Positions 23,701 through 37,653 of a stretch of DNA of 64,000 nucleotides are shown here, one piece after another. A program made the position numbers and the translations under genes. The stretch's first letter is position 1, and every line of letters starts with the position of its first letter. The notes under the pieces are model-generated. The model was not told where the DNA came from. It ran no database searches and worked only from the letters and a program-made list of their open reading frames with translations. Origin of the DNA: Limanda limanda (taxonomy: Eukaryota; Chordata; Actinopteri; Pleuronectiformes; Pleuronectidae); the NCBI RefSeq assembly GCF_963576545.1, contig NW_026870402.1:62001-126000 (forward strand), read 5' to 3'.

Positions 23701-26236
23701 ACCTTCACAAAAAAAGTTATTCAAGAATATCTCTTTCTCCTATGTGCTTTCATCCCTAACCCTAACCCTAACCCTTCCGAAAGTCGGAGAAGCTCAAGGA
23801 TGGTACCGATCGATGCGCGCTACCCCATTTAGTGGGGGTAGAGCCTACTTGCAAGTCTCTCCGACCTTCACAAAAAAAGTTATTCAAGAATATCTCTTTC
23901 TCCTATGTGCTTTCATCCCTAACCCTAACCCTAACCCTTCCGAAAGTCGGAGAAGCTCAAGGATGGTACCGATCGATGCGCGCTACCCCATTTAGTGGGG
24001 GTAGAGCCTACTTGCAAGTCTCTCCGACCTTCACAAAAAAAGTTATTCAAGAATATCTCCTCAGATTTGGGGGAATTTCGTCGGTCGACCTCTTCCGAAG
24101 GTCGTACAAGCTCGGGGATGGTACCAATCGATCCGCAGGACCCAAATTAGTCCAGATGCAACCACTTTCCAAGTCTCTCCGACCTTCACAAAAAAAGTTA
24201 TTCAAGAATATCTCTTTCTCCTATGTGCTTTCATCCCTAACCCTAACCCTAACCCTTCCGAAAGTCGGAGAAGCTCAAGGATGGTACCGATCGATGGGCG
24301 CTACCCCATTTAGTGGGGGTAGAGCCTACTTGCAAGTCTCTCCGACCTTCACAAAAAAAGTTATTCAAGAATATCTCTTTCTCCTATGTGCTTTCATCCC
24401 TAACCCTAACCCTAACCCTTCCGAAAGTCGGAGAAGCTCAAGGATGGTACCGATCGATGCGCACTACTCCATTTAGTGGGGGTAGAGCCTACTTGCAAGT
24501 CTCTCCGACCTTCACAAAAAAAGTTATTCAAGAATATCTCTTTCTCCTATGTGCTTTCATCCCTAACCCTAACCCTAACCCTTCCGAAAGTCGGAGAAGC
24601 TCAAAGATGGTACCGATCGATGCGCGCAACCCCATTTAGTGGGGGTAGAGCCTACTTGCAAGTCTCTCCGACCTTCACAAAAAAAGTTATTCAAGAATAT
24701 CTCCTCAGATTTGGGGGAATTTCGTCGGTCGACCTCTTCCGAAGGTCGTACAAGCTCGGGGATGGTACCAATCGATCCGCAGGACCCAAATTAGTCCAGA
24801 TGCAACCACTTTCCAAGTCTCTCCGACCTTCACAAAAAAAGTTATTCAAGAATATCTCTTTCTCCTATGTGCTTTCATCCCTAACCCTAACCCTAACCCT
24901 TCCGAAAGTCGGAGAAGCTCAAGGATGGTACCGATCGATGCGCGCAACCCCATTTAGTGGGGGTAGAGCCTACTTGCAAGTCTCTCCGACCTTCACAAAA
25001 AAAGTTATTCAAGAATATCTCCTCAGATTTGGGGGAATTTCGTCGGTCGACCTCTTCCGAAGGTCGTACAAGCTCGGGGATGGTACCAATCGATCCGCAG
25101 GACCCAAATTAGTCCAGATGCAACCACTTTCCAAGTCTCTCCGACCTTCACAAAAAAAGTTATTCAAGAATATCTCTTTCTCCTATGTGCTTTCATCCCT
25201 AACCCTAACCCTAACCCTTCCGAAAGTCGGAGAAGCTCAAGGATGGTACCGATCGATGCGCGCTACCCCATTTAGTGGGGGTAGAGCCTACTTGCAAGTC
25301 TCTCCGACCTTCACAAAAAAAGTTATTCAAGAATATCTCTTTCTCCTATGTGCTTTCATCCCTAACCCTAACCCTAACCCTTCCGAAAGTCGGAGAAGCT
25401 CAAGGATGGTACCGATCGATGCGCGCAACCCCATTTAGTGGGGGTAGAGCCTACTTGCAAGTCTCTCCGACCTTCACAAAAAAAGTTATTCAAGAATATC
25501 TCCTCAGATTTGGGGGAATTTCGTCGGTAGACCTCTTCCGAAGGTCGTACAAGCTCGGGGATGGTACCAATCGATCCGCAGGACCCAAATTAGTCCAGAT
25601 GCAACCACTTTCCAAGTCTCTCCGACCTTCACAAAAAAAGTTATTCAAGAATATCTCTTTCTCCTATGTGCTTTCATCCCTAACCCTAACCCTAACCCTT
25701 CCGAAAGTCGGAGAAGCTCAAGGATGGTACCGATCGATGCGCGCTACCCCATTTAGTGGGGGTAGAGCCTACTTGCAAGTCTCTCCGACCTTCACAAAAA
25801 AAGTTATTCAAGAATATCTCTTTCTCCTATGTGCTTTCATCCCTAACCCTAACCCTAACCCTTCCGAAAGTCGGAGAAGCTCAAGGATGGTACCGATCGA
25901 TGCGCGCTACCCCATTTAGTGGGGGTAAAGCCTACTTGCAAGTCTCTCCGACCTTCACAAAAAAAGTTATTCAAGAATATCTCCTCAGATTTGGGGGAAT
26001 TTCGTCGGTCGACCTCTTCCGAAGGTCGTACAAGCTCGGGGATGGTACCAATCGATCCGCAGGACCCAAATTAGTCCAGATGCAACCACTTTCCAAGTCT
26101 CTCCGACCTTCACAAAAAAAGTTATTCAAGAATATCTCTTTCTCCTATGTGCTTTCATCCCTAACCCTAACCCTAACCCTTCCGAAAGTCGGAGAAGCTC
26201 AAGGATGGTACCGATCGATGCGCACTACCCCATTTA
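20783..26236 (+). repeat. Array block 5, with a 2731-bp duplication
   Basis: Order: A Ba ABa ABaBa ABa AAABa ABa AABaBa ABa ABa. The BaBa-ABa stretch from B 21908 recurs from B 24639 at 2731 bp offset. The rare transversion GGTAGACC confirms this (B 22707 and B 25438). The stretch from about 19658 to 20945 also recurs at 3693 bp offset (about 23351 to 24638), including the CTCAAGG B at 19821 and 23514. B 20946 has a CTTCAAAAAAAAAG core and a GTGGGGTTAG head. Confidence 0.85.
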
Positions 26237-29200
26237 GTGGGGGTAGAGCCTACTTGCAAGTCTCTCCGACCTTCACAAAAAAAGTTATTCAAGAATATCT
26301 CTTTCTCCTATGTGCTTTCATCCCTAACCCTAACCCTAACCCTTCCGAAAGTCGGAGAAGCTCAAGGATGGTACCGATCGATGCGCGCTACCCCATTTAG
26401 TGGGGGTAGAGCCTACTTGCAAGTCTCTCCGACCTTCACAAAAAAAGTTATTCAAGAATATCTCTTTCTCCTATGTGCTTTCATCCCTAACCCTAACCCT
26501 AACCCTTCCGAAAGTCGGAGAAGCTCAAGGATGGTACCGATCGATGCGCGCTACCCCATTTAGTGGGGGTAGAGCCTACTTGCAAGTCTCTCCGACCTTC
26601 ACAAAAAAAGTTATTCAAGAATATCTCTTTCTCCTATGTGCTTTCATCCCTAACCCTAACCCTAACCCTTCCGAAAGTCGGAAAAGCTCAAGGATGGTAC
26701 CGATCGATGCGCGCTACCCCATTTAGTGGGGGTAGAGCCTACTTGCAAGTCTCTCCGACCTTCACAAAAAAAGTTATTCAAGAATATCTCCTCAGATTTG
26801 GGGGAATTTCGTCAGTCGACCTCTTCCGAAGGTCGTACAAGCTCGGGGATGGTACCAATCGATCCGCAGGACCCAAATTAGTCCAGATGCAACCACTTTC
26901 CAAGTCTCTCCGACCTTCACAAAAAAAGTTATTCAAGAATATCTCTTTCTCCTATGTGCTTTCATCCCTAACCCTAACCCTAACCCTTCCGAAAGTCGGA
27001 GAAGCTCAAAGATGGTACCGATCGATGCGCGCTACCCCATTTAGTGGGGGTAGAGCCTACTTGCAAGTCTCTCCGACCTTCACAAAAAAAGTTATTCAAG
27101 AATATCTCTTTCTCCTATGTGCTTTCATCCCTAACCCTAACCCTAACCCTTCCGAAAGTCGGAGAAGCTCAAGGATGGTACCGATCGATGCGCGCAACCC
27201 CATTTAGTGGGGGTAGAGCCTACTTGCAAGTCTCTCCGACCTTCACAAAAAAAGTTATTCAAGAATATCTCCTCAGATTTGGGGGAATTTCGTCGGTCGA
27301 CCTCTTCCGAAGGTCGTACAAGCTCGGGGATGGTACCAATCGATCTGCAGGACCCAAATTAGTCCAGATGCAACCACTTTCCAAGTCTCTCCGACCTTCA
27401 CAAAAAAAGTTATTCAAGAATATCTCTTTCTCCTATGTGCTTTCATCCCTAACCCTAACCCTAACCCTTCCGAAAGTCGGAGAAGCTCAAGGATGGTACC
27501 GATCGATGCGCGCTACCCCATTTAGTGGGGGTAGAGCCTACTTGCAAGTCTCTCCGACCTTCACAAAAAAAGTTATTCAAGAATATCTCTTTCTCCTATG
27601 TGCTTTCATCCCTAACCCTAACCCTAACCCTTCCGAAAGTCGGAGAAGCTCAAGGATGGTACCGATCGATGCGCGCAACCCCATTTAGTGGGGGTAGAGC
27701 CTACTTGCAAGTCTCTCCGACCTTCACAAAAAAAGTTATTCAAGAATATCTCCTCAGATTTGGGGGAATTTCGTCGGTCGACCTCTTCCGAAGGTCGTAC
27801 AAGCTCGGGGATGGTACCAATCGATCCGCAGGACCCAAATTAGTCCAGATGCAACCACTTTCCAAGTCTCTCCGACCTTCACAAAAAAAGTTATTCAAGA
27901 ATATCTCTTTCTCCTATGTGCTTTCATCCCTAACCCTAACCCTAACCCTTCCGAAAGTCGGAGAAGCTCAAGGATGGTACCGATCGATGCGCGCTACCCC
28001 ATTTAGTGGGGGTAGAGCCTACTTGCAAGTCTCTCCGACCTTCACAAAAAAAGTTATTCAAGAATATCTCTTTCTCCTATGTGCTTTCATCCCTAACCCT
28101 AACCCTAACCCTTCCGAAAGTCGGAGAAGCTCAAGGATGGTACCGATCGATGCGCACTACCCCATTTAGTGGGGGTAGAGCCTACTTGCAAGTCTCTCCG
28201 ACCTTCACAAAAAAAGTTATTCAAGAATATCTCTTTCTCCTATGTGCTTTCATCCCTAACCCTAACCCTAACCCTTCCGAAAGTCGGAGAAGCTCAAGGA
28301 TGGTACCGATCGATGCGCGCTACCCCATTTAGTGGGGGTAGAGCCTACTTGCAAGTCTCTCCGACCTTCACAAAAAAAGTTATTCAAGAATATCTCCTCA
28401 GATTTGGGGGAATTTCGTCGGTCGACCTCTTCCGAAGGTCGTACAAGCTCGGGGATGGTACCAATCGATCCGCAGGACCCAAATTAGTCCAGATGCAACC
28501 ACTTTCCAAGTCTCTCCGACCTTCACAAAAAAAGTTATTCAAGAATATCTCTTTCTCCTATGTGCTTTCATCCCTAACCCTAACCCTAACCCTTCCGAAA
28601 GTCGGAGAAGCTCAAGGATGGTACCGATCGATGCGCGCTACCCCATTTAGTGGGGGTAGAGCCTACTTGCAAGTCTCTCCGACCTTCACAAAAAAAGTTA
28701 TTCAAGAATATCTCTTTCTCCTATGTGCTTTCATCCCTAACCCTAACCCTAACCCTTCCGAAAGTCGGAGAAGCTCAAGGATGGTACCGATCGATGCGCA
28801 CTACCCCATTTAGTGGGGGTAGAGCCTACTTGCAAGTCTCTCCGACCTTCACAAAAAAAGTTATTCAAGAATATCTCTTTCTCCTATGTGCTTTCATCCC
28901 TAACCCTAACCCTAACCCTTCCGAAAGTCGGAGAAGCTCAAGGATGGTACCGATCGATGCGCGCTACCCCATTTAGTGGGGGTAGAGCCTACTTGCAAGT
29001 CTCTCCGACCTTCACAAAAAAAGTTATTCAAGAATATCTCTTTCTCCTATGTGCTTTCATCCCTAACCCTAACCCTAACCCTTCCGAAAGTCGGAGAAGC
29101 TCAAGGATGGTACCGATCGATGCGCGCAACCCCATTTAGTGGGGGTAGAGCCTACTTGCAAGTCTCTCCGACCTTCACAAAAAAAGTTATTCAAGAATAT

Positions 29201-32019
29201 CTCCTCAGATTTGGGGGAATTTCGTCGGTCGACCTCTTCCGAAGGTCGTACAAGCTCAAGGATGGTACCAATCGATCCGCAGGACCCAAATTAGTCCAGA
29301 TGCAACCACTTTCCAAGTCTCTCCGACCTTCACAAAAAAAGTTATTCAAGAATATCTCTTTCTCCTATGTGCTTTCATCCCTAACCCTAACCCTAACCCT
29401 TCCGAAAGTCGGAGAAGCTCAAGGATGGTACCGATCGATGCGCGCTACCCCATTTAGTGGGGGTAGAGCCTACTTGCAAGTCTCTCCGACCTTCACAAAA
29501 AAAGTTATTCAAGAATATCTCTTTCTCCTATGTGCTTTCATCCCTAACCCTAACCCTAACCCTTCCGAAAGTCGGAGAAGCTCAAGGATGGTACCGATCG
29601 ATGCGCGCTACCCCATTTAGTGGGGGTAGAGCCTACTTGCAAGTCTCTCCGACCTTCACAAAAAAAGTTATTCAAGAATATCTCCTCAGATTTGGGGGAA
29701 TTTCGTCGGTCGACCTCTTCCGAAGGTCGTACAAGCTCGGGGATGGTACCAATCGATCCGCAGGACCCAAATTAGTCCAGATGCAACCACTTTCCAAGTC
29801 TCTCCGACCTTCACAAAAAAAGTTATTCAAGAATATCTCTTTCTCCTATGTGCTTTCATCCCTAACCCTAACCCTAACCCTTCCGAAAGTCGGAGAAGCT
29901 CAAGGATGGTACCGATCGATGGGCGCTACCCCATTTAGTGGGGGTAGAGCCTACTTGCAAGTCTCTCCGACCTTCACAAAAAAAGTTATTCAAGAATATC
30001 TCTTTCTCCTATGTGCTTTCATCCCTAACCCTAACCCTAACCCTTCCGAAAGTCGGAGAAGCTCAAGGATGGTACCGATCGATGCGCACTACTCCATTTA
30101 GTGGGGGTAGAGCCTACTTGCAAGTCTCTCCGACCTTCACAAAAAAAGTTATTCAAGAATATCTCTTTCTCCTATGTGCTTTCATCCCTAACCCTAACCC
30201 TAACCCTTCCGAAAGTCGGAGAAGCTCAAGGATGGTACCGATCGATGCGCGCTACCCCATTTAGTGGGGGTAGAGCCTACTTGCAAGTCTCTCCGACCTT
30301 CACAAAAAAAGTTATTCAAGAATATCTCTTTCTCCTATGTGCTTTCATCCCTAACCCTAACCCTTCCGAAAGTCGGAGAAGCTCAAAGATGGTACCGATC
30401 GATGCGCGCAACCCCATTTAGTGGGGGTAGAGCCTACTTGCAAGTCTCTCCGACCTTCACAAAAAAAGTTATTCAAGAATATCTCCTCAGATTTGGGGGA
30501 ATTTCGTCGGTCGACCTCTTCCGAAGGTCGTACAAGCTCGGGGATGGTACCAATCGATCCGCAGGACCCAAATTAGTCCAGATGCAACCACTTTCCAAGT
30601 CTCTCCGACCTTCACAAAAAAAGTTATTCAAGAATATCTCTTTCTCCTATGTGCTTTCATCCCTAACCCTAACCCTAACCCTTCCGAAAGTCGGAGAAGC
30701 TCAAGGATGGTACCGATCGATGCGCGCTACCCCATTTAGTGGGGGTAGAGCCTACTTGCAAGTCTCTCCGACCTTCACAAAAAAAGTTATTCAAGAATAT
30801 CTCTTTCTCCTATGTGCTTTCATCCCTAACCCTAACCCTAACCCTTCCGAAAGTCGGAGAAGCTCAAGGAATGTTACCGATCGATGCGCGCTACCCCATT
30901 TAGTGGGGGTAGAGCCTACTTGCAAGTCTCTCCGACCTTCACAAAAAAAGTTATTCAAGAATATCTCCTCAGATTTGGGGGAATTTCGTCGGTCGACCTC
31001 TTCCGAAGGTCGTACAAGCTCGGGGATGGTACCAATCGATCTGCAGGACCCAAATTAGTCCAGATGCAACCACTTTCCAAGTCTCTCCGACCTTCACAAA
31101 AAAAGTTATTCAAGAATATCTCTTTCTCCTATGTGCTTTCATCCCTAACCCTAACCCTAACCCTTCCGAAAGTCGGAGAAGCTCAAGGATGGTACCGATC
31201 GATGCGCGCTACCCCATTTAGTGGGGGTAAAGCCTACTTGCAAGTCTCTCCGACCTTCACAAAAAAAGTTATTCAAGAATATCTCCTCAGATTTGGGGGA
31301 ATTTCGTCGGTCGACCTCTTCCGAAGGTCGTACAAGCTCGGGGATGGTACCAATCGATCTGCAGGACCCAAATTAGTCCAGATGCAACCACTTTCCAAGT
31401 CTCTCCGACCTTCACAAAAAAAGTTATTCAAGAATATCTCTTTCTCCTATGTGCTTTCATCCCTAACCCTAACCCTAACCCTTCCGAAAGTCGGAGAAGC
31501 TCAAGGATGGTACCGATCGATGCGCGCTACCCCATTTAGTGGGGGTAGAGCCTACTTGCAAGTCTCTCCGACCTTCACAAAAAAAGTTATTCAAGAATAT
31601 CTCTTTCTCCTATGTGCTTTCATCCCTAACCCTAACCCTAACCCTTCCGAAAGTCGGAGAAGCTCAAGGATGGTACCGATCGATGCGCGCTACCCCATTT
31701 AGTGGGGGTAGAGCCTACTTGCAAGTCTCTCCGACCTTTACAAAAAAAGTTATTCAAGAATATCTCCTCAGATTTGGGGGAATTTCGTCGGTCGACCTCT
31801 TCCGAAGGTCGTACAAGCTCGGGGATGGTACCAATCGATCCGCAGGACCCAAATTAGTCCAGATGCAACCACTTTCCAAGTCTCTCCGACCTTCACAAAA
31901 AAAGTTATTCAAGAATATCTCTTTCTCCTATGTGCTTTCATCCCTAACCCTAACCCTAACCCTTCCGAAAGTCGGAGAAGCTCAAGGATGGTACCGATCG
32001 ATGCGCGCTACCCCATTTA
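26237..32019 (+). repeat. Array block 6, relative of the 7.9-kb unit
   Basis: Order: AAABa ABa ABa AABa AAABa ABa AAABa ABaBa ABa. Marker series GGAAAAGCTC (26563), GTCAGTCGAC (26726), CTCAAAGATGG (26881), CGATCTGC (27207), CTCAAGG B (29139), GGGCGCT (29775), a one-base insertion (30739) and CCTTTAC (31702) recurs in the next block. Offsets run 5946, then 5302, then 5308 bp. The 644-bp step equals one A+B+Ap+A, present here around 28169-28812 and absent near 34115. Confidence 0.85.
30739..30902 (+). repeat. 164-bp A monomer with one-base insertion (1 of 3)
   Basis: CAAGGATGGTACC is replaced by CAAGGAATGTTACC near 30868-30877. This adds one base and destroys the KpnI site. The same insertion is in the A at 36047 (near 36177) and at 43925 (near 44055). 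These are the only odd-length monomers in the window. Confidence 0.93.
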
Positions 32020-35000
32020 GTGGGGGTAGAGCCTACTTGCAAGTCTCTCCGACCTTCACAAAAAAAGTTATTCAAGAATATCTCTTTCTCCTATGTGCTT
32101 TCATCCCTAACCCTAACCCTAACCCTTCCGAAAGTCGGAGAAGCTCAAGGATGGTACCGATCGATGCGCACTACCCCATTTAGTGGGGGTAGAGCCTACT
32201 TGCAAGTCTCTCCGACCTTCACAAAAAAAGTTATTCAAGAATATCTCTTTCTCCTATGTGCTTTCATCCCTAACCCTAACCCTAACCCTTCCGAAAGTCG
32301 GAGAAGCTCAAGGATGGTACCGATCGATGCGCGCTACCCCATTTAGTGGGGGTAGAGCCTACTTGCAAGTCTCTCCGACCTTCACAAAAAAAGTTATTCA
32401 AGAATATCTCTTTCTCCTATGTGCTTTCATCCCTAACCCTAACCCTAACCCTTCCGAAAGTCGGAGAAGCTCAAGGATGGTACCGATCGATGCGCGCTAC
32501 CCCATTTAGTGGGGGTAGAGCCTACTTGCAAGTCTCTCCGACCTTCACAAAAAAAGTTATTCAAGAATATCTCTTTCTCCTATGTGCTTTCATCCCTAAC
32601 CCTAACCCTAACCCTTCCGAAAGTCGGAAAAGCTCAAGGATGGTATCGATCGATGCGCGCTACCCCATTTAGTGGGGGTAGAGCCTACTTGCAAGTCTCT
32701 CCGACCTTCACAAAAAAAGTTATTCAAGAATATCTCCTCAGATTTGGGGGAATTTCGTCAGTCGACCTCTTCCGAAGGTCGTACAAGCTCGGGGATGGTA
32801 CCAATCGATCCGCAGGACCCAAATTAGTCCAGATGCAACCACTTTCCAAGTCTCTCCGACCTTCACAAAAAAAGTTATTCAAGAATATCTCTTTCTCCTA
32901 TGTGCTTTCATCCCTAACCCTAACCCTAACCCTTCCGAAAGTCGGAGAAGCTCAAAGATGGTACCGATCGATGCGCGCTACCCCATTTAGTGGGGGTAGA
33001 GCCTACTTGCAAGTCTCTCCGACCTTCACAAAAAAAGTTATTCAAGAATATCTCTTTCTCCTATGTGCTTTCATCCCTAACCCTAACCCTAACCCTTCCG
33101 AAAGTCGGAGAAGCTCAAGGATGGTACCGATCGATGCGCGCAACCCCATTTAGTGGGGGTAGAGCCTACTTGCAAGTCTCTCCGACCTTCACAAAAAAAG
33201 TTATTCAAGAATATCTCCTCAGATTTGGGGGAATTTCGTCGGTCGACCTCTTCCGAAGGTCGTACAAGCTCGGGGATGGTACCAATCGATCTGCAGGACC
33301 CAAATTAGTCCAGATGCAACCACTTTCCAAGTCTCTCCGACCTTCACAAAAAAAGTTATTCAAGAATATCTCTTTCTCCTATGTGCTTTCATCCCTAACC
33401 CTAACCCTAACCCTTCCGAAAGTCGGAGAAGCTCAAGGATGGTACCGATCGATGCGCGCTACCCCATTTAGTGGGGGTAGAGCCTACTTGCAAGTCTCTC
33501 CGACCTTCACAAAAAAAGTTATTCAAGAATATCTCTTTCTCCTATGTGCTTTCATCCCTAACCCTAACCCTAACCCTTCCGAAAGTCGGAGAAGCTCAAG
33601 GATGGTACCGATCGATGCGCGCAACCCCATTTAGTGGGGGTAGAGCCTACTTGCAAGTCTCTCCGACCTTCACAAAAAAAGTTATTCAAGAATATCTCCT
33701 CAGATTTGGGGGAATTTCGTCGGTCGACCTCTTCCGAAGGTCGTACAAGCTCGGGGATGGTACCAATCGATCCGCAGGACCCAAATTAGTCCAGATGCAA
33801 CCACTTTCCAAGTCTCTCCGACCTTCACAAAAAAAGTTATTCAAGAATATCTCTTTCTCCTATGTGCTTTCATCCCTAACCCTAACCCTAACCCTTCCGA
33901 AAGTCGGAGAAGCTCAAGGATGGTACCGATCGATGCGCGCTACCCCATTTAGTGGGGGTAGAGCCTACTTGCAAGTCTCTCCGACCTTCACAAAAAAAGT
34001 TATTCAAGAATATCTCTTTCTCCTATGTGCTTTCATCCCTAACCCTAACCCTAACCCTTCCGAAAGTCGGAGAAGCTCAAGGATGGTACCGATCGATGCG
34101 CACTACCCCATTTAGTGGGGGTAGAGCCTACTTGCAAGTCTCTCCGACCTTCACAAAAAAAGTTATTCAAGAATATCTCTTTCTCCTATGTGCTTTCATC
34201 CCTAACCCTAACCCTAACCCTTCCGAAAGTCGGAGAAGCTCAAGGATGGTACCGATCGATGCGCGCTACCCCATTTAGTGGGGGTAGAGCCTACTTGCAA
34301 GTCTCTCCGACCTTCACAAAAAAAGTTATTCAAGAATATCTCTTTCTCCTATGTGCTTTCATCCCTAACCCTAACCCTAACCCTTCCGAAAGTCGGAGAA
34401 GCTCAAGGATGGTACCGATCGATGCGCGCAACCCCATTTAGTGGGGGTAGAGCCTACTTGCAAGTCTCTCCGACCTTCACAAAAAAAGTTATTCAAGAAT
34501 ATCTCCTCAGATTTGGGGGAATTTCGTCGGTCGACCTCTTCCGAAGGTCGTACAAGCTCAAGGATGGTACCAATCGATCCGCAGGACCCAAATTAGTCCA
34601 GATGCAACCACTTTCCAAGTCTCTCCGACCTTCACAAAAAAAGTTATTCAAGAATATCTCTTTCTCCTATGTGCTTTCATCCCTAACCCTAACCCTAACC
34701 CTTCCGAAAGTCGGAGAAGCTCAAGGATGGTACCGATCGATGCGCGCTACCCCATTTAGTGGGGGTAGAGCCTACTTGCAAGTCTCTCCGACCTTCACAA
34801 AAAAAGTTATTCAAGAATATCTCTTTCTCCTATGTGCTTTCATCCCTAACCCTAACCCTAACCCTTCCGAAAGTCGGAGAAGCTCAAGGATGGTACCGAT
34901 CGATGCGCGCTACCCCATTTAGTGGGGGTAGAGCCTACTTGCAAGTCTCTCCGACCTTCACAAAAAAAGTTATTCAAGAATATCTCCTCAGATTTGGGGG

Positions 35001-36046
35001 AATTTCGTCGGTCGACCTCTTCCGAAGGTCGTACAAGCTCGGGGATGGTACCAATCGATCCGCAGGACCCAAATTAGTCCAGATGCAACCACTTTCCAAG
35101 TCTCTCCGACCTTCACAAAAAAAGTTATTCAAGAATATCTCTTTCTCCTATGTGCTTTCATCCCTAACCCTAACCCTAACCCTTCCGAAAGTCGGAGAAG
35201 CTCAAGGATGGTACCGATCGATGGGCGCTACCCCATTTAGTGGGGGTAGAGCCTACTTGCAAGTCTCTCCGACCTTCACAAAAAAAGTTATTCAAGAATA
35301 TCTCTTTCTCCTATGTGCTTTCATCCCTAACCCTAACCCTAACCCTTCCGAAAGTCGGAGAAGCTCAAGGATGGTACCGATCGATGCGCACTACCCCATT
35401 TAGTGGGGGTAGAGCCTACTTGCAAGTCTCTCCGACCTTCACAAAAAAAGTTATTCAAGAATATCTCTTTCTCCTATGTGCTTTCATCCCTAACCCTAAC
35501 CCTAACCCTTCCGAAAGTCGGAGAAGCTCAAGGATGGTACCGATCGATGCGCGTTACCCCATTTAGTGGGGGTAGAGCCTACTTGCAAGTCTCTCCGACC
35601 TTCACAAAAAAAGTTATTCAAGAATATCTCTTTCTCCTATGTGCTTTCATCCCTAACCCTAACCCTAACCCTTCCGAAAGTCGGAGAAGCTCAAGGATGG
35701 TACCGATCGATGCGCGCAACCCCATTTAGTGGGGGTAGAGCCTACTTGCAAGTCTCTCCGACCTTCACAAAAAAAGTTATTCAAGAATATCTCCTCAGAT
35801 TTGGGGGAATTTCGTCGGTCGACCTCTTCCGAAGGTCGTACAAGCTCGGGGATGGTACCAATCGATCCGCAGGACCCAAATTAGTCCAGATGCAACCACT
35901 TTCCAAGTCTCTCCGACCTTCACAAAAAAAGTTATTCAAGAATATCTCTTTCTCCTATGTGCTTTCATCCCTAACCCTAACCCTAACCCTTCCGAAAGTC
36001 GGAGAAGCTCAAGGATGGTACCGATCGATGCGCGCTACCCCATTTA

Positions 36047-36210
36047 GTGGGGGTAGAGCCTACTTGCAAGTCTCTCCGACCTTCACAAAAAAAGTTATTC
36101 AAGAATATCTCTTTCTCCTATGTGCTTTCATCCCTAACCCTAACCCTAACCCTTCCGAAAGTCGGAGAAGCTCAAGGAATGTTACCGATCGATGCGCGCT
36201 ACCCCATTTA
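36047..36210 (+). repeat. 164-bp A monomer with one-base insertion (2 of 3)
   Basis: Same GGAATGTTACC insertion as at 30739, at an offset of 5308 bp. It is followed by BaBa as in the other two copies. Confidence 0.93.
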
Positions 36211-37653
36211 GTGGGGGTAGAGCCTACTTGCAAGTCTCTCCGACCTTCACAAAAAAAGTTATTCAAGAATATCTCCTCAGATTTGGGGGAATTTCGTCGG
36301 TCGACCTCTTCCGAAGGTCGTACAAGCTCGGGGATGGTACCAATCGATCCGCAGGACCCAAATTAGTCCAGATGCAACCACTTTCCAAGTCTCTCCGACC
36401 TTCACAAAAAAAGTTATTCAAGAATATCTCTTTCTCCTATGTGCTTTCATCCCTAACCCTAACCCTAACCCTTCCGAAAGTCGGAGAAGCTCAAGGATGG
36501 TACCGATCGATGCGCGCTACCCCATTTAGTGGGGGTAAAGCCTACTTGCAAGTCTCTCCGACCTTCACAAAAAAAGTTATTCAAGAATATCTCCTCAGAT
36601 TTGGGGGAATTTCGTCGGTCGACCTCTTCCGAAGGTCGTACAAGCTCGGGGATGGTACCAATCGATCCGCAGGACCCAAATTAGTCCAGATGCAACCACT
36701 TTCCAAGTCTCTCCGACCTTCACAAAAAAAGTTATTCAAGAATATCTCTTTCTCCTATGTGCTTTCATCCCTAACCCTAACCCTAACCCTTCCGAAAGTC
36801 GGAGAAGCTCAAGGATGGTACCGATCGATGCGCGCTACCCCATTTAGTGGGGGTAGAGCCTACTTGCAAGTCTCTCCGACCTTCACAAAAAAAGTTATTC
36901 AAGAATATCTCTTTCTCCTATGTGCTTTCATCCCTAACCCTAACCCTAACCCTTCCGAAAGTCGGAGAAGCTCAAGAATGGTACCGATCGATGCGCGCTA
37001 CCCCATTTAGTGGGGGTAGAGCCTACTTGCAAGTCTCTCCGACCTTTACAAAAAAAGTTATTCAAGAATATCTCCTCAGATTTGGGGGAATTTCGTCGGT
37101 CGACCTCTTCCGAAGGTCGTACAAGCTCGGGGATGGTACCAATCGATCCGCAGGACCCAAATTAGTCCAGATGCAACCACTTTCCAAGTCTCTCCGACCT
37201 TCACAAAAAAAGTTATTCAAGAATATCTCTTTCTCCTATGTGCTTTCATCCCTAACCCTAACCCTAACCCTTCCGAAAGTCGGAGAAGCTCAAGGATGGT
37301 ACCGATCGATGCGCACTACCCCATTTAGTGGGGGTAGAGCCTACTTGCAAGTCTCTCCGACCTTCACAAAAAAAGTTATTCAAGAATATCTCTTTCTCCT
37401 ATGTGCTTTCATCCCTAACCCTAACCCTAACCCTTCCGAAAGTCGGAGAAGCTCAAGGATGGTACCGATCGATGCGCGCTACCCCATTTAGTGGGGGTAG
37501 AGCCTACTTGCAAGTCTCTCCGACCTTCACAAAAAAAGTTATTCAAGAATATCTCTTTCTCCTATGTGCTTTCATCCCTAACCCTAACCCTAACCCTTCC
37601 GAAAGTCGGAGAAGCTCAAGGATGGTACCGATCGATGCGCGCTACCCCATTTA

